From Manduca sexta (lineage: Eukaryota > Arthropoda > Insecta > Lepidoptera > Sphingidae): DNA of 64,000 nt. Below are positions 47,182-57,878 of this stretch, piece after piece. The translations under genes and the position numbers were made by a program. Each line of letters begins with the position of its first letter. Within the stretch, counting starts at the first letter, position 1. Location of the stretch: the NCBI RefSeq assembly GCF_014839805.1, contig NC_051131.1:7676913-7740912 (forward strand), written 5' to 3'. The notes below the pieces were generated by a model. That model was given only the letters and a program-made list of their open reading frames with translations, was not told the origin of the DNA and did not search any database.

Positions 47182-50100
47182 TATTGCTTGCGTTTTCCTT
47201 AAAAAACGAGTTAAGAGTGAGATTAAGCAATGGTATAGGATGGAAACCTACGTGAAAATTAGTTACTCGACTGCTGTTTATAGAATGTTTCTATGATTAG
47301 GCCATCTAAAATATATTATTTGCGCGGTAAAATTATTTGGTCATGCGCCTGCGTTGCGCTTGACCTATATTTAACAAATAATTTGTTAGTCATCGCTTGC
47401 CGGAGTCATTTGATCCTTCGATATCCTTAATATATCGAATAACTCTATATCGATGACATTGAGGTGATTATATTAAGTAACAACCAATATCTTGTTTATA
47501 ACTATAAAGTTTATTGACTTCCATGTTTGTTCAGTGTGGTTACAACTTATAACAAACACACCGAATTCTTTTATTATTATCGTAGATATGTAGTGTACTT
47601 ATTAGTATGATAACTGATCAATATACAATTCAAGGAAATGCGATGTGGGCGTTTAATTAAAATAAGATTTTGTGTTGATATCTTTGGGCGATAAAGTTAC
47701 AAGTTTTATTTAAAATTTTATGAAAACTAAATAAATATTGATAACATTAATTTTAAAACTTTTATACTTACGCATTTTTTAAATTTTAAAATGTAGTTTT
47801 GTCAGGGTGGCTAAAGTAGGTCACTTCTCTAGTAATTTAAATTTTTAAATCTTTATGTTGCTAATGTTTTATGTATGAAAAGAAGACTAGATATGTGTGA
47901 ACCAAGATAAACCAATAAGAGGACATTTCTGGTTTAATAAATATGCAATCCTTACGAATGTGCATCACAACATTTTCAATGAATACCGTCGTCCTATGAT
48001 TCCTTTCCTAAAATTATTTACGGGTTAGGGTAACTGTATAGTGCGTAATCTTAGATTTGGGGTTGGCGCAGACTGGCCAAGAAATTGTATTAAAACGTTG
48101 ACAAAGCGACGCAACGCGAAAATATTTTGCATCGCTTTGTTGTCTATGCTTAGGAAGATAAGTGTTTATGCATTTATCTTTATAAATGTATTTTGTATAA
48201 TCAACATTCTGTATTATAGGTTATATTGTTCTGTAGTGTTTTCCTTAAACATTTTTTCAAGATTTGGCTGGTATAAGCAAGTACTTAAAAAAAGAATTGT
48301 GTGCAAACGGCGCCTCCACAGTGGACTTATGTTATATAATTATGGCACCGCAGTACAGAACTCTAAGTAGTTACCTAATAAAAATATTTGCACTTCTAAT
48401 CGCCTCATCAATTAATTTCACGATGATATGTATCAAATTCATTATTTTTCCTTATCCATTACTGATGGCGATATTGATAGTTTTAATTATCTATACATAA
48501 AATAGAAATATATATATTTTTTATACTTATTTATTACTTATTGTATTATATGTGTAGGTACAGTATTCGCTGCAATTGAAAATTCTTAGGTATATAATGA
48601 CATATCATATAAAAGTCTTTGCGTCTGTATAAGTATAGTAAACTTATAAAACTTAGATCTAGTTCGTAATTATCATGTGCACATCTATGCAGGGGACTAT
48701 AAGTAATATTTTTGGCTTCCAAATCGTGCATATTTTCTCTGATATTTTCAATCATAAACCAACCAATATTAATGTGAAGAAAGTCAACTTAAAGTGATAG
48801 AAAAATTTAGCATCGTTTTACGACACTCACCTTGTGATTATTTGTTTGTCCGGTTTCGAGAAAATTAATTACTGTCTAAAGTACTTACTTACTTTATAGT
48901 CAAATAGTACCTACCATCTATAGGTAGTTTAAAGATATCCCATAGAATTTCCCAAAAGACAAATAGCAGATGTATCCATGACCTGTAATTAAATATTGGA
49001 ATAGAAATCACAGGAATGGCATTGTCTTACAGCCTGCTTAGGAGGTCTTTCTTTTAATTATATAGCGATGTGAAATGATCATCGATAATAATAAATCTAA
49101 AATTCAAAAACGATCTTAGATTATTTTTCCCAAGTTAAAACGTTTTTTAAGTTTAAGAAAGGTGTAAATATGTATACATGCATAGTTTTTTTAGGAAAAG
49201 ATAACACAAAATGTATTTTATATGATTCATAAATCTATAAAATGTGTCATTAAAATTATTAATAATACAAAAAATCGGAAGTATGACTCTTAACTAATCG
49301 TTATAATCATAAAATAGAAAATTCAATGACGCACGCAGCAGTTTATGGACGTGATGGCATGCACTCGTATGAAGTTTGTTGAAGAGATAATATCAGCTAT
49401 TGATACCGATTTGTAATGTGGTATACATAGTACCTGAGTTGGAATGTGGAGATACATAATCTAAATGACTATGAATTTAATAATTCCAGAATACCTTCAT
49501 AATAAAATTATAAAATTATACACGTGTAATGTGTTCTGCGTGCATTGTAGGTACAATAAAAAAATTAGTATCGTTCTATCTTAGAGTTGTTTGTTTAACG
49601 TACCTTGTTCGTAATCTTTTTATGTTTAGCATTAACATTGCTGTTAATCCTTATAGTATTGTTGTTTATTTAAATCAATATATTTCGACCTTCACGTTTA
49701 TTATCCATCTATGATAATGTTGATGACTTTGATGACTCAAATTATTTTTTCCATTGAATTAAATTCAATACTTAAATAATCAAAGTTCATATTTTTATTT
49801 CAAAGAACTGTTACAATGATTTAAATAACTATAGATCCAAATTACTCATGGATTATACTGTTATGTTAATCTTTTACAGGGACAGAGGAGTCTTTCTCGA
49901 TAACAAATGTTATAAAGTTATGCTTTAAGATAATATTAAAACAATTGTTGGTTATATATGTATGTTTACAAATCTTAATCACTGCAATTTTATTTTATGA
50001 TGTTGCATCTTGCTTCCAATTGCACCATAGTACAAGATAAGGCGTACCCATCACGGTTGTTCAAGATGATTTCTTAAACAACATAAAAAAATTATCTACG

Positions 50101-50288
50101 ATAAATATAGATTATATTAGAAAAATGACGATTTAGAGTCTTTTATTATAGTATCGATATTATAGAGTCCTCATTTTCCTACTCTTGGCAAGGGCAACAT
50201 AAAGTATTAAATGTGATTCATGAGTCAATGAGCCTACAGCGAGGCGGGAGCAGGAGTATTTCGAACACAAACATGAGTTTCTTGGGAA
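47182..50288 (+). repeat. First copy of ~3.1-kb duplicated segment
   Basis: Nearly identical to 60957-64000, the second copy ending only at the window edge. Differences seen by eye include SNPs (for example 48310 C/T), 1-2 base indels and a 65-bp stretch (within 49117-49190) missing from copy 2. The segment has several short frames and no recognised gene; frames at 48041-48370 and 48546-48755 persist in both copies simply because the copies are near-identical. Confidence 0.95.
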
Positions 50289-52573
50289 ACTAATGATTAT
50301 ATTCAATTACGTGTCATGAAGTTTATGACCCGGACTGAAGTTATGCATAAGCAATTAACATTAAGTAAGAACAACAATAGTCTAAATTGCTATACAGTTC
50401 CTATAAAATCATAAAAATATTACAAGAACATACTGACAAAAAAAAAACAAATATGTCATTTAACTGCAGTTTATCACAGTACTTAAATTTTGGTTACAGT
50501 GTTTTTGTTTAGAAAATGAATTATTTATTTTATGTTTTTTTTGAAACATTTTGCATAAATGCGATTTCTACTCTTACGATTTACTTTTGACTAGGTTTAC
50601 AGTTTTACAATTGGTAATTATAGGTTTATTGGACACCTTATATAAATATTCTATCCATATCTAATATGAAAATATTTACAAATTCGTATATTATGTAAGC
50701 GAATTGTGAAATGATAGTTACGTAATGCTGATTGAAATATAATCGGAATCTGTCTAAATTAATAAAATAGTTAAAATACAACGAGTAGCCTTTTATCAAC
50801 GAGTATCTAAGTATATTTGCTAATTTAAGATATGAATAGGCGATATCTGAATGCCATTTCCGCTTTAATTGATTAATACAAATCTGCAAATACAGAAATC
50901 ACGTTTTTATGTATTACTAAGTAGATATTAAAATTGATTTTATAGGCATTAGTATAAGCCGAGTGATTATGAAGTCTATGAATTGAATTGAATGTGTACA
51001 GCCAGCCACAAAAGAACCTGAGCAAATTCAAAATTTTGTAGCCAGTGTAACTACTGGACATACTAAGACTTACATTTTATGTCTTAGGATGGTGAGCGCA
51101 GTTGAATATCAAACAATACTTTGTACTATAATGTGTTGGATGATGTTTCTACAGTTTATGAGCAGTCGTATCTCTTACCATCAGGCGAACGGCAAACTCT
51201 TCTCGTCATTAACAGCAATAAAAAAAAAATTAAGGCGTCTTTTCACGTTTAGTGTAACTGATACATAATTATTTTTTTTGTGAAGTTTATCTCCTCGTAA
51301 GTGTTATGCAATATTTTAAATGACGAAGTATATTAGCTGTACAACTAGAATCAATTTCATATTTTGGCGACCCGTGGAGGCTGTCGATTTACTTGAAAAA
51401 AAATGAAATGAAATATTGCATGTAAACATCAGACTACACTTTAACATAAAAATCGTTTTTTCGGAAATACACATATAGCGCTACTACTGGTATACAATTT
51501 TTCGTATATCAAACTTGAATCGTAGTAGCCTAAAATAAATTCTGGTCAAAAATATACTACAAAGCGAATTTTTGAGAGCTAAAAATTTGTTTTTATCATT
51601 AAAAATCATATATTCATTTTGTTTAATCGCAAGCAAAGCATACAAGTGAGATCACTGTTGATGTAAGCACCGATATCCTGGTTATCTGATTTTGATTGTA
51701 TGATAATCGCGAAACAAACGTTTAAAAAGATAACGAGTATTGATACTTTTGTGTAAATTATACTAATATTGAAGTGTTATTGACTTCGTCAATAAAGGAT
51801 TACTAATGAAATTAGTTCATCTACAATCCTTTTATACAAAAAATATCGAATATTAGTCTGAAATTGATACTGTAATAAATACGCTACGATATGGCATAAC
51901 TAATGCCTAGACATAAAGAAGTATAATTTTTATAAGTAGTACAAAAATAAAAACAATACCCAAAGTATGAAATACGACAATTATTCTATAATATGAGTTC
52001 ATAACTTAAATACGTACAACTAACCATATTCGCATACTGTTAAAGAATACCTCAAGCATTAATTTCCTCTGTTAAAATATTGTATAATATTATAGTCATA
52101 AGGTAAATTTATATACTGTACATACATATACATTGAGCTACAAAAGTAGAAGTAAACCTCAATCCGCCCATAGGTAAATTTTAAGCTTTATTCAGTAATA
52201 TTCTTAGTGTAAGTTTTAAAATTTTATTTTTTGTGTAGATTTTTTTTTGGTAGGACTCAAAAGTCTATGGGCTATATGCACGATAGTAGCACCACCTAAC
52301 ATTCGCAACTATTTGGTTTATTATGTCAAGTAATGTCATGCAAATGTTTTATTTAAAAAGGTGATAAACAATATTTTAAGAGGAACTTGCTGTTCGTATA
52401 GGAAAATGTATGTTTATTATTAAAAATAAAATTAAGTAATAATCGTTTACAATTGGGGGCAAAAGCAATTAATTAATGCAAACATGTAAGAAATGTTGAA
52501 GAAATTTTGATATAATGACAAAGCCTTTAATACAAGTCTACTCTAATTCGTAAAATATCGACGATATTAAGTA
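50289..52573. other. Intergenic
   Basis: AT-rich. The only recognisable item is a retroposon tail at about 51160-51235, similar to 39315-39402. Confidence 0.5.
51160..51235 (+). repeat. Interspersed repeat 3' tail with poly(A)
   Basis: 'gagcagtcgtatctcttacc', 'atcaggcgaacggcaaactc', 'ttctcgtcattaacagcaat' and an A9 tail. A common 3' end of lepidopteran non-LTR elements. Confidence 0.65.
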
Positions 52574-53864
52574 AGGTCAGGTGGGGCAAGTGCGCCGACG
52601 GGGTAAGTGCACCTACCCTAAAGAAAATCTTAAACTATTAATGTTATACAATTACCGCAATCTTATATCAATGCTACTAACTGAAATACGGTTCCACTAA
52701 AAAACACAAATGGCTCTGTTCATTTTAATACGATTTATTCGCCATTTTATTTTAAGTGTCATTTAGACCTGTAAACAGAGATGACCACGTGAAAGATCAT
52801 CATCAAATATTTCAAGATATGTAACATATTTCTGTAAACCAGTAAAGTGAGTACATAATTTAAACCTTTTATTTTAACTTCCTACCTGAATTTTATTTAT
52901 ATATACTAAAATAAAGGATTTTTTAGCAATGCGAAAAAATGTTCCTCAAAATTGTCGAGTAGGGCAAGTGCGCCACAGTTACTAGTCGTATGGCGCATTT
53001 GCCCCTGAACCATATATCACCAACCTTTTTTGAGAATATGTTTTACTAATATGAATTATTATTATTAAAATGTTAGTCTTAACATAATTTTAGTACTCAA
53101 GGTATTTTGTTTTAAGCCGACTTAAATAAAAGGGCGTATTAGTTAATTCGTCGTATATTTGTTTGTTTTAGATCGTTCGTTTTTACAAAAGAAAAACTGA
53201 AATATTTTGGTCTAGAGTAACTTTACGTGAAGAGGTTGCAACTGTTCGATCAGGCACGTTATCTGGGTATAATGCAGCTAAAACATATCAAATTTCATAA
53301 GGCCATATTCTAAGTAATTGAGTTATAACGCATTAAAATTGTTAATTCCTACATTTATATATGTTTATTTTTTAGAAATCAAATGGATTTCATATCAAGG
53401 CTACCATTTTTTTATTATTTTTTTAAATATAACAAAAAATGTGTAAAATGTTTTGAAGCCCTGATGTACAAATATATGGCGCACTTGCCCCGAATTTGAT
53501 TTAACAGCCATAGTTTGTTAAAATATTGAGTGATTAAAATTTATCTAAGAGCAATGCGGGTAAAACTTATTTCTCTATGGACTAAAGTGAGTGTTTTCTT
53601 TATAATGTTTCATATTGGCGTTTTTTTTTACACAGGTGCACTTGCCCCATTTCCGGAGGCAAGTGCGCCTACTACCATTTTTTATTTTGAACAAAATAAT
53701 ATTAATTTATTGTCTGATTGCCTTGAATGACTATAGGTCGTTATCACAAAATACCAAATATTCTTAAATTAATAAAATTACATTCTTAAGTCAGCACAAA
53801 AAGAAATTATTTTGCATTGAATCCAGCTATGAAAATTTTATGGCGCACTTTCCCCTACTGACCT
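52574..53864. mobile_element. Deleted pogo-type DNA transposon with eight subterminal motif copies
   Basis: 1291 bp bounded by TA (52572-52573, 53865-53866). Ends: AGGTCAGGTGGGGCAAGTGC and, reversed, AGGTCAGTAGGGGAAAGTGC. The core GGGGCAAGTGCGCC or its complement recurs inside at about 52582, 52600, 52963, 52993, 53478, 53636, 53659 and 53842, in both orientations. A pogo/psq-type DNA-binding exon remnant (53175-53321) identifies the superfamily. No catalytic DDE region is seen, so it is non-autonomous. Confidence 0.82.
53175..53321 (+). pseudogene. Psq/CENP-B-type DNA-binding exon remnant of a pogo-like transposase
   Basis: After an acceptor-like TTTGTTTTAG (53162-53171), the frame reads YKRKTE near its start, then LREEVATVRSGTLSGYNAAKTYQIS, here split for clarity as LREEVATVRSG + TLSGYNAAKTYQIS. 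This follows the helix-turn-helix pattern of pogo/pipsqueak proteins (YKRKT..W....L..AV..V..G.LS.Y.AAK.Y.I). A TAA at 53298 interrupts the third helix, where IPRTTL is usual, and a TGA follows at 53319. It would have bound the element's ends; it is dead now. Recognition rests on pattern only, but the spacing of conserved residues is good. Confidence 0.7.
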
Positions 53865-53941
53865 TAACTCTTTTAAAAAATATGTTTAACGTGATCACTC
53901 TCATAATTTTATACGTCATGATGCACGCTTAGTAATGTGAC

Positions 53942-53997
53942 TAGATTTCTAATAAATAAATTATAATTAACATTATAATTTATTTATTAGAAATCTA
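53942..53997. repeat. Perfect 26-bp AT-rich palindrome
   Basis: Arms 53942-53967 and 53972-53997 are exact inverted copies (tagatttctaataaataaat...) around TAAC. It lies 78 bp after the pogo-like element. Confidence 0.85.
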
Positions 53998-55117
53998 TGA
54001 CTCTCGTTTTATCACTGCGGTAAAATGTGACTGTGTTTTTAACTAAAATACCCTAAGAAAATTGCTCATGCGTTTGATTATTTGCTCCAATAAACTGTTC
54101 ACTACAAATTGTGTCGTGAAGTTTTGGAGATCAAAACGACCATCAATAATGAAATAATAAATAAAATAAAAAATAATATAAAGTATTGCAAGATTTAAAA
54201 AACAATTTAACACACCCGGTTCAACGAACTTATTTTAGATCATTTAATAAAGAACAGGTATTTATATAACTTGATCGTTCTGGTTATAAGAGTATATTGT
54301 TCTATGTGGAAATATTTATCGTCAAACCGGCTTTGTTGTTATAGCATCATAATTAAACACCAGAATAGCTACTATTTACACATCAACTGCTAAAATGTAA
54401 TACAATATTGGTATAGGTATTGTCCACAGTAAGTGAAACGACTAGGTACAAAAAGACAATATAGTTATATATGGCTTAATAACAAACTATTAAAACAAAA
54501 ACAACGTATTCTTCTTTATGATTCGTGTTTTTATGTTTATATGAACATAAGTATTTTTTGGTGTCAGTGCTTAATTTAAGTTGAGCATGGTTTTTGTATA
54601 TTTGTTGTTTTTTACTTAACTGGCAATTAACATACACCCTACGCGTAGAACTATTAAATAAAATTATGACAGCTCGTTGCTTTAATTTTGTAATGGATCT
54701 GATTTAGTGCAATAGTTGACAATGTCAACTTGACAGCGTTTGCGCTGCCTTTAAACCAATGACAAAATATAAAGAGGACAGGCCTCAAAAGTTAGCTATA
54801 TGAATAAGTTATATTTATGTCAGGGAAATCGACGCAGAATTGTCAATATATATGTCTATCTCTTTTATTCAAAGTTTATTTGGAACGCAACAAAAAAAGA
54901 CAAAAATAATTGCTTTCTTCGCATATGGGACTATTTCGTTTACTTCAACACACTGGGACCGCCTTGCGGCAGAAACGCCATTTATTGCAGGCGAGTCAGC
55001 AAGTACATGTAGTGTCAGACGATGTAAACAAATCTTCATAAATATTGAACTTAAAGTAATATAATCATATTCTCAATTGTTCAGTGTGTTTATTAGTGTA
55101 TTTGTTAAGTTTCGAAA
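53998..55117. other. Upstream region of the second THAP gene
   Basis: Probable promoter and 5' UTR in the last 400 bases: CCAAT at 54756-54760 and TATAAAG near 54767 precede a mixed-composition leader. No other gene. Confidence 0.35.
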
Positions 55118-55188
55118 ATGACTCAGTGTTGTGTGAAAGGATGCAAATCGAATTCACGCAAGAAAGACCCCGAAATATCTTTTCATAG
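55118..55188 (+). CDS. First coding exon of a THAP-domain protein gene
   Basis: ATG at 55118 opens MTQCCVKGCKSNSRKKDPE-ISFH, then AG|GTTAGT, leaving a split codon (phase 2). This is the beginning of a THAP C2CH DNA-binding domain: Met, CxxxC-type pair, Asn, basic loop, then the SFHRFP box, cut at the Arg codon exactly as in the THAP gene at 5.5-6.4 kb (AG|A). The remaining domain (Trp, CxxH, AVPTIF) must be in a later exon. I found none up to the gap at 60457, so the intron is long, the rest is beyond the gap, or the gene is broken. Confidence 0.7.
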
Positions 55189-56376
55189 GTTAGTAACTGT
55201 TTTTACCGAAAATTAGCAAATATCTTTGTATATTTACTTTTTGGATTTGTTTTTATCAATTAAAATGATATGTGGATCTGGTTTGTAAAGTTTTATACCC
55301 TTTTAGGCGTGATTTATACACATTAAAATCATTATGTTTGTTTACACACGAGCTTAGGGATGGGTGGGTGGATTTGTTTAGAAATTATTGATATCGATAT
55401 TTTAACAGACGCCCGTTTATCAGTTACGGTTTTTGTCTTTGGAAAGAATGTTAGAGCACACATCAATATTGTATTATCCAGAACGACAAACTAAGTGAAA
55501 TTAGAATATTTTTTTAAGATAACCAAAAAAATTTAAAAACCAAGGCAAAATGAATTGAGAATATTGAGCGACGTGATTGGAATCCTACACCAAATACATA
55601 TTTCTTTACATTTTGAGAAGATATGCATAAACCACACGTTTAATTAACGCGAGTAAAGATAACTGTTTTCCAACAATATTCCCGATAAGTAAAATAGTAA
55701 TGATTATTATACTTCACCTTAAAGTAATATTACTTTAATATATTGCTATGAATAAAATTAGAATTGTTACATAAAAGAATAGATAAACATAAAAGAAACA
55801 ACATAAAGATGAAATGTAAGATATATTTTTACAATTGGCGGTCTTATGTTTCGAGCAACCTTTGCATGCACGGAAATAGATACATAATCATATTGTTGTT
55901 ATTGCAAATAATTATTATAATTGATTATCTTAACCACCATCTTTACGCTCATTGATTTTAGTTTGCTGAAACATGGTTATGTTTCTCGATCAAAGAGCAT
56001 AATAATAAAATAAAATAAAACCAACCAAATAATTGCTGACTACGCTATCTTATTCCATTTATCATGTATTAAGTAAATATGTTAATCTGTAACTTAATTT
56101 TTTACATTTTATGCATTAAATGTGCCGCATGTCACGTGACCATATTACCCATCCTCTATACTCTTTAATCATTGCTTTAAACTTAACTTCTGCAAGTAAT
56201 TATTTGAAGTTCACACAGAACATAGCGACAAGTGTGTTCTGTGGAAGTTTAAGTCTTTATCTAATTGCGATGAATTTTATTTGAATAAAAAACGCGATAC
56301 ATATTATGCAACCGTATTAAGTTTGTATTCGTATTAAGTTTTGTATATGACAGTACTTAGTATCAATCTATATCTA
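55189..56376. other. Probable intron of the second THAP gene
   Basis: AT-rich, nothing recognised. Confidence 0.4.
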
Positions 56377-57878
56377 TCTATACTATTATATAAAGCTGAA
56401 GAGTTTGTTTGTTTGTTTGTTTGAACGCGCTAATATCAGGAACTACTGGTCCAAACTGAAAAATTCTTTTTGCGTTGGATAGCCCTATATTCGTGGAGTG
56501 CTATAGGCTATATATCATCACGCTATACCCAATAGGAGCGGAGCAGTAATGCCTAATCTCAGGAACTATCGGTCCGAACTGAAAAATTCTTTTTGCGTTG
56601 GATAGCCCTTTGTTTGTGGAGTGCTATAGGCTATATATCGTCACGCTATACCCAGTAGGAGCGGAGCAGTAATGGCTAATCTCAGGAACTACCGGTCCAA
56701 ACTGAAAAAATCTTTTTGCGTTGGATAGCCCTATGTTCGTGGAGTACTATAGGCTATATATCATCACGCTATACCCAATAGGAGCGCAGCAGTAATGCCT
56801 AATCTCAGGAACTATCGGTCCGAACTGAAAAATTCTTTTTGCGTTGGATAGCCCTTTGTTTGTGGAGTGCTATAGGCTATATATCATCACGCTATACCCA
56901 ATAGGAGCGGAGCAGTAATGGCTAATCTCAGGAACTACCGGTCCGAACTGAAAAATTCTTTTTGCGTTGGATAGCCCTTTGTTTGTGGAGTGCTATAGGC
57001 TATATATCATCACGCTATACCCAATAGGAGCGGAGCAGTAATGGCTAATCTCAGGAACTACCGGTCCAAACTGAAAAATTATTTTTGCGTTGGATAGCCT
57101 TTTGTTCGTGGAGTGCTATAGGCTATATATCATCACGCTATACCCAATAGGAGCAGAGCAGTAATGGCTAATCTCAGGAACTACCGGTTCGAACTAAAAA
57201 AATCATTTTGTATTGGATAGCCTTTTGTTCGTGAAGTGCTATAGGCTATATATCATCACGCTATGACCAATAGGAGCAGAGCAGTAACGGCTAATCTCAG
57301 AAACTAGGAGTTTGAACTGAATAATTCTTTTTGTGTTGGATAGCCCTTTGTTCCTGGAATGCTATAGGCTATATATATCAACACGCTATGCCCAATAGGA
57401 GCGGAGCAGTAATCGCTAATCTCAGGAACTACCGGTCCAAACTGAAAAATAGTTTTGTGTTAGATAGCCCTTTGTTCCTGGAGTGCTATAGGTTATATAT
57501 CGTCACGCTATGACCAATAGGAGCGGAGCAGTAATGAAACATGATGCAAAAACGGGGACAATTTATTAGTTTTGAGAGCTTCTGTTGCGTGCGCTGCGTA
57601 AACGGTTAAAGTTATGCAACAATAATGTATGACGGGATTGTTCCTCTTAAAAGTTCTACAAAAATATATCATAAAACAAAGTCCCCGCTGCATCGGTCTG
57701 CCCGAACGTGTTAAACTCAAAAACTACCCAACGTATTAGGATAAAATTTGGTATGGAGACAGTTTGAGACCCTGGGAAGAACATAGGCTCCCGGGAAAAT
57801 ATATAGCGTGACTTTTATAACGGAAAACTTTAGCCCGAAAAACTTTATAACGCGGGCGGAGCCGCGGGCAAAAGCTAG
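56377..57878 (+). mobile_element. Non-autonomous Helitron with nine-unit tandem array
   Basis: A|TCTATACTATTATATAAAGC at the 5' end; the 3' end has the CGCGG...CCGCG hairpin then GCAAAAGCTAG|T. 1502 bp. The left end, array and right end (57535-57878) match the 774-bp copy at 9012-9785 (opposite orientation). The length difference is mainly the number of tandem units (nine versus three). No Rep/helicase. Confidence 0.9.
56430..57535 (+). repeat. Tandem array, about nine units of ~121 bp
   Basis: Each unit runs from 'gctaatctcaggaactaccg' through 'ttttgcgttggatagccc' and 'ctataggctatatatcatca' to 'ggagcggagcagtaat'. Unit starts fall near 56430, 56553, 56676, 56796, 56919, 57040, 57163, 57291 and 57415. 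Units 1-2 and 3-4 share variants ('gccctatattcg/gccctatgttcg', then 'gcctaatctcaggaactatc'), suggesting duplication of a two-unit block. Later units are more diverged. Confidence 0.9.

Noticed and set aside
48041..48370. 109-codon frame present also at 61820-62149, a possible conserved gene
   Set aside because: Conserved only because the whole 3-kb segment is duplicated; hydrophobic AT-driven composition and no domain.
56377..57878. CRISPR-like array because of regular repeats
   Set aside because: Units are ~121 bp, contiguous without spacers, and lie inside a Helitron in a eukaryotic genome.
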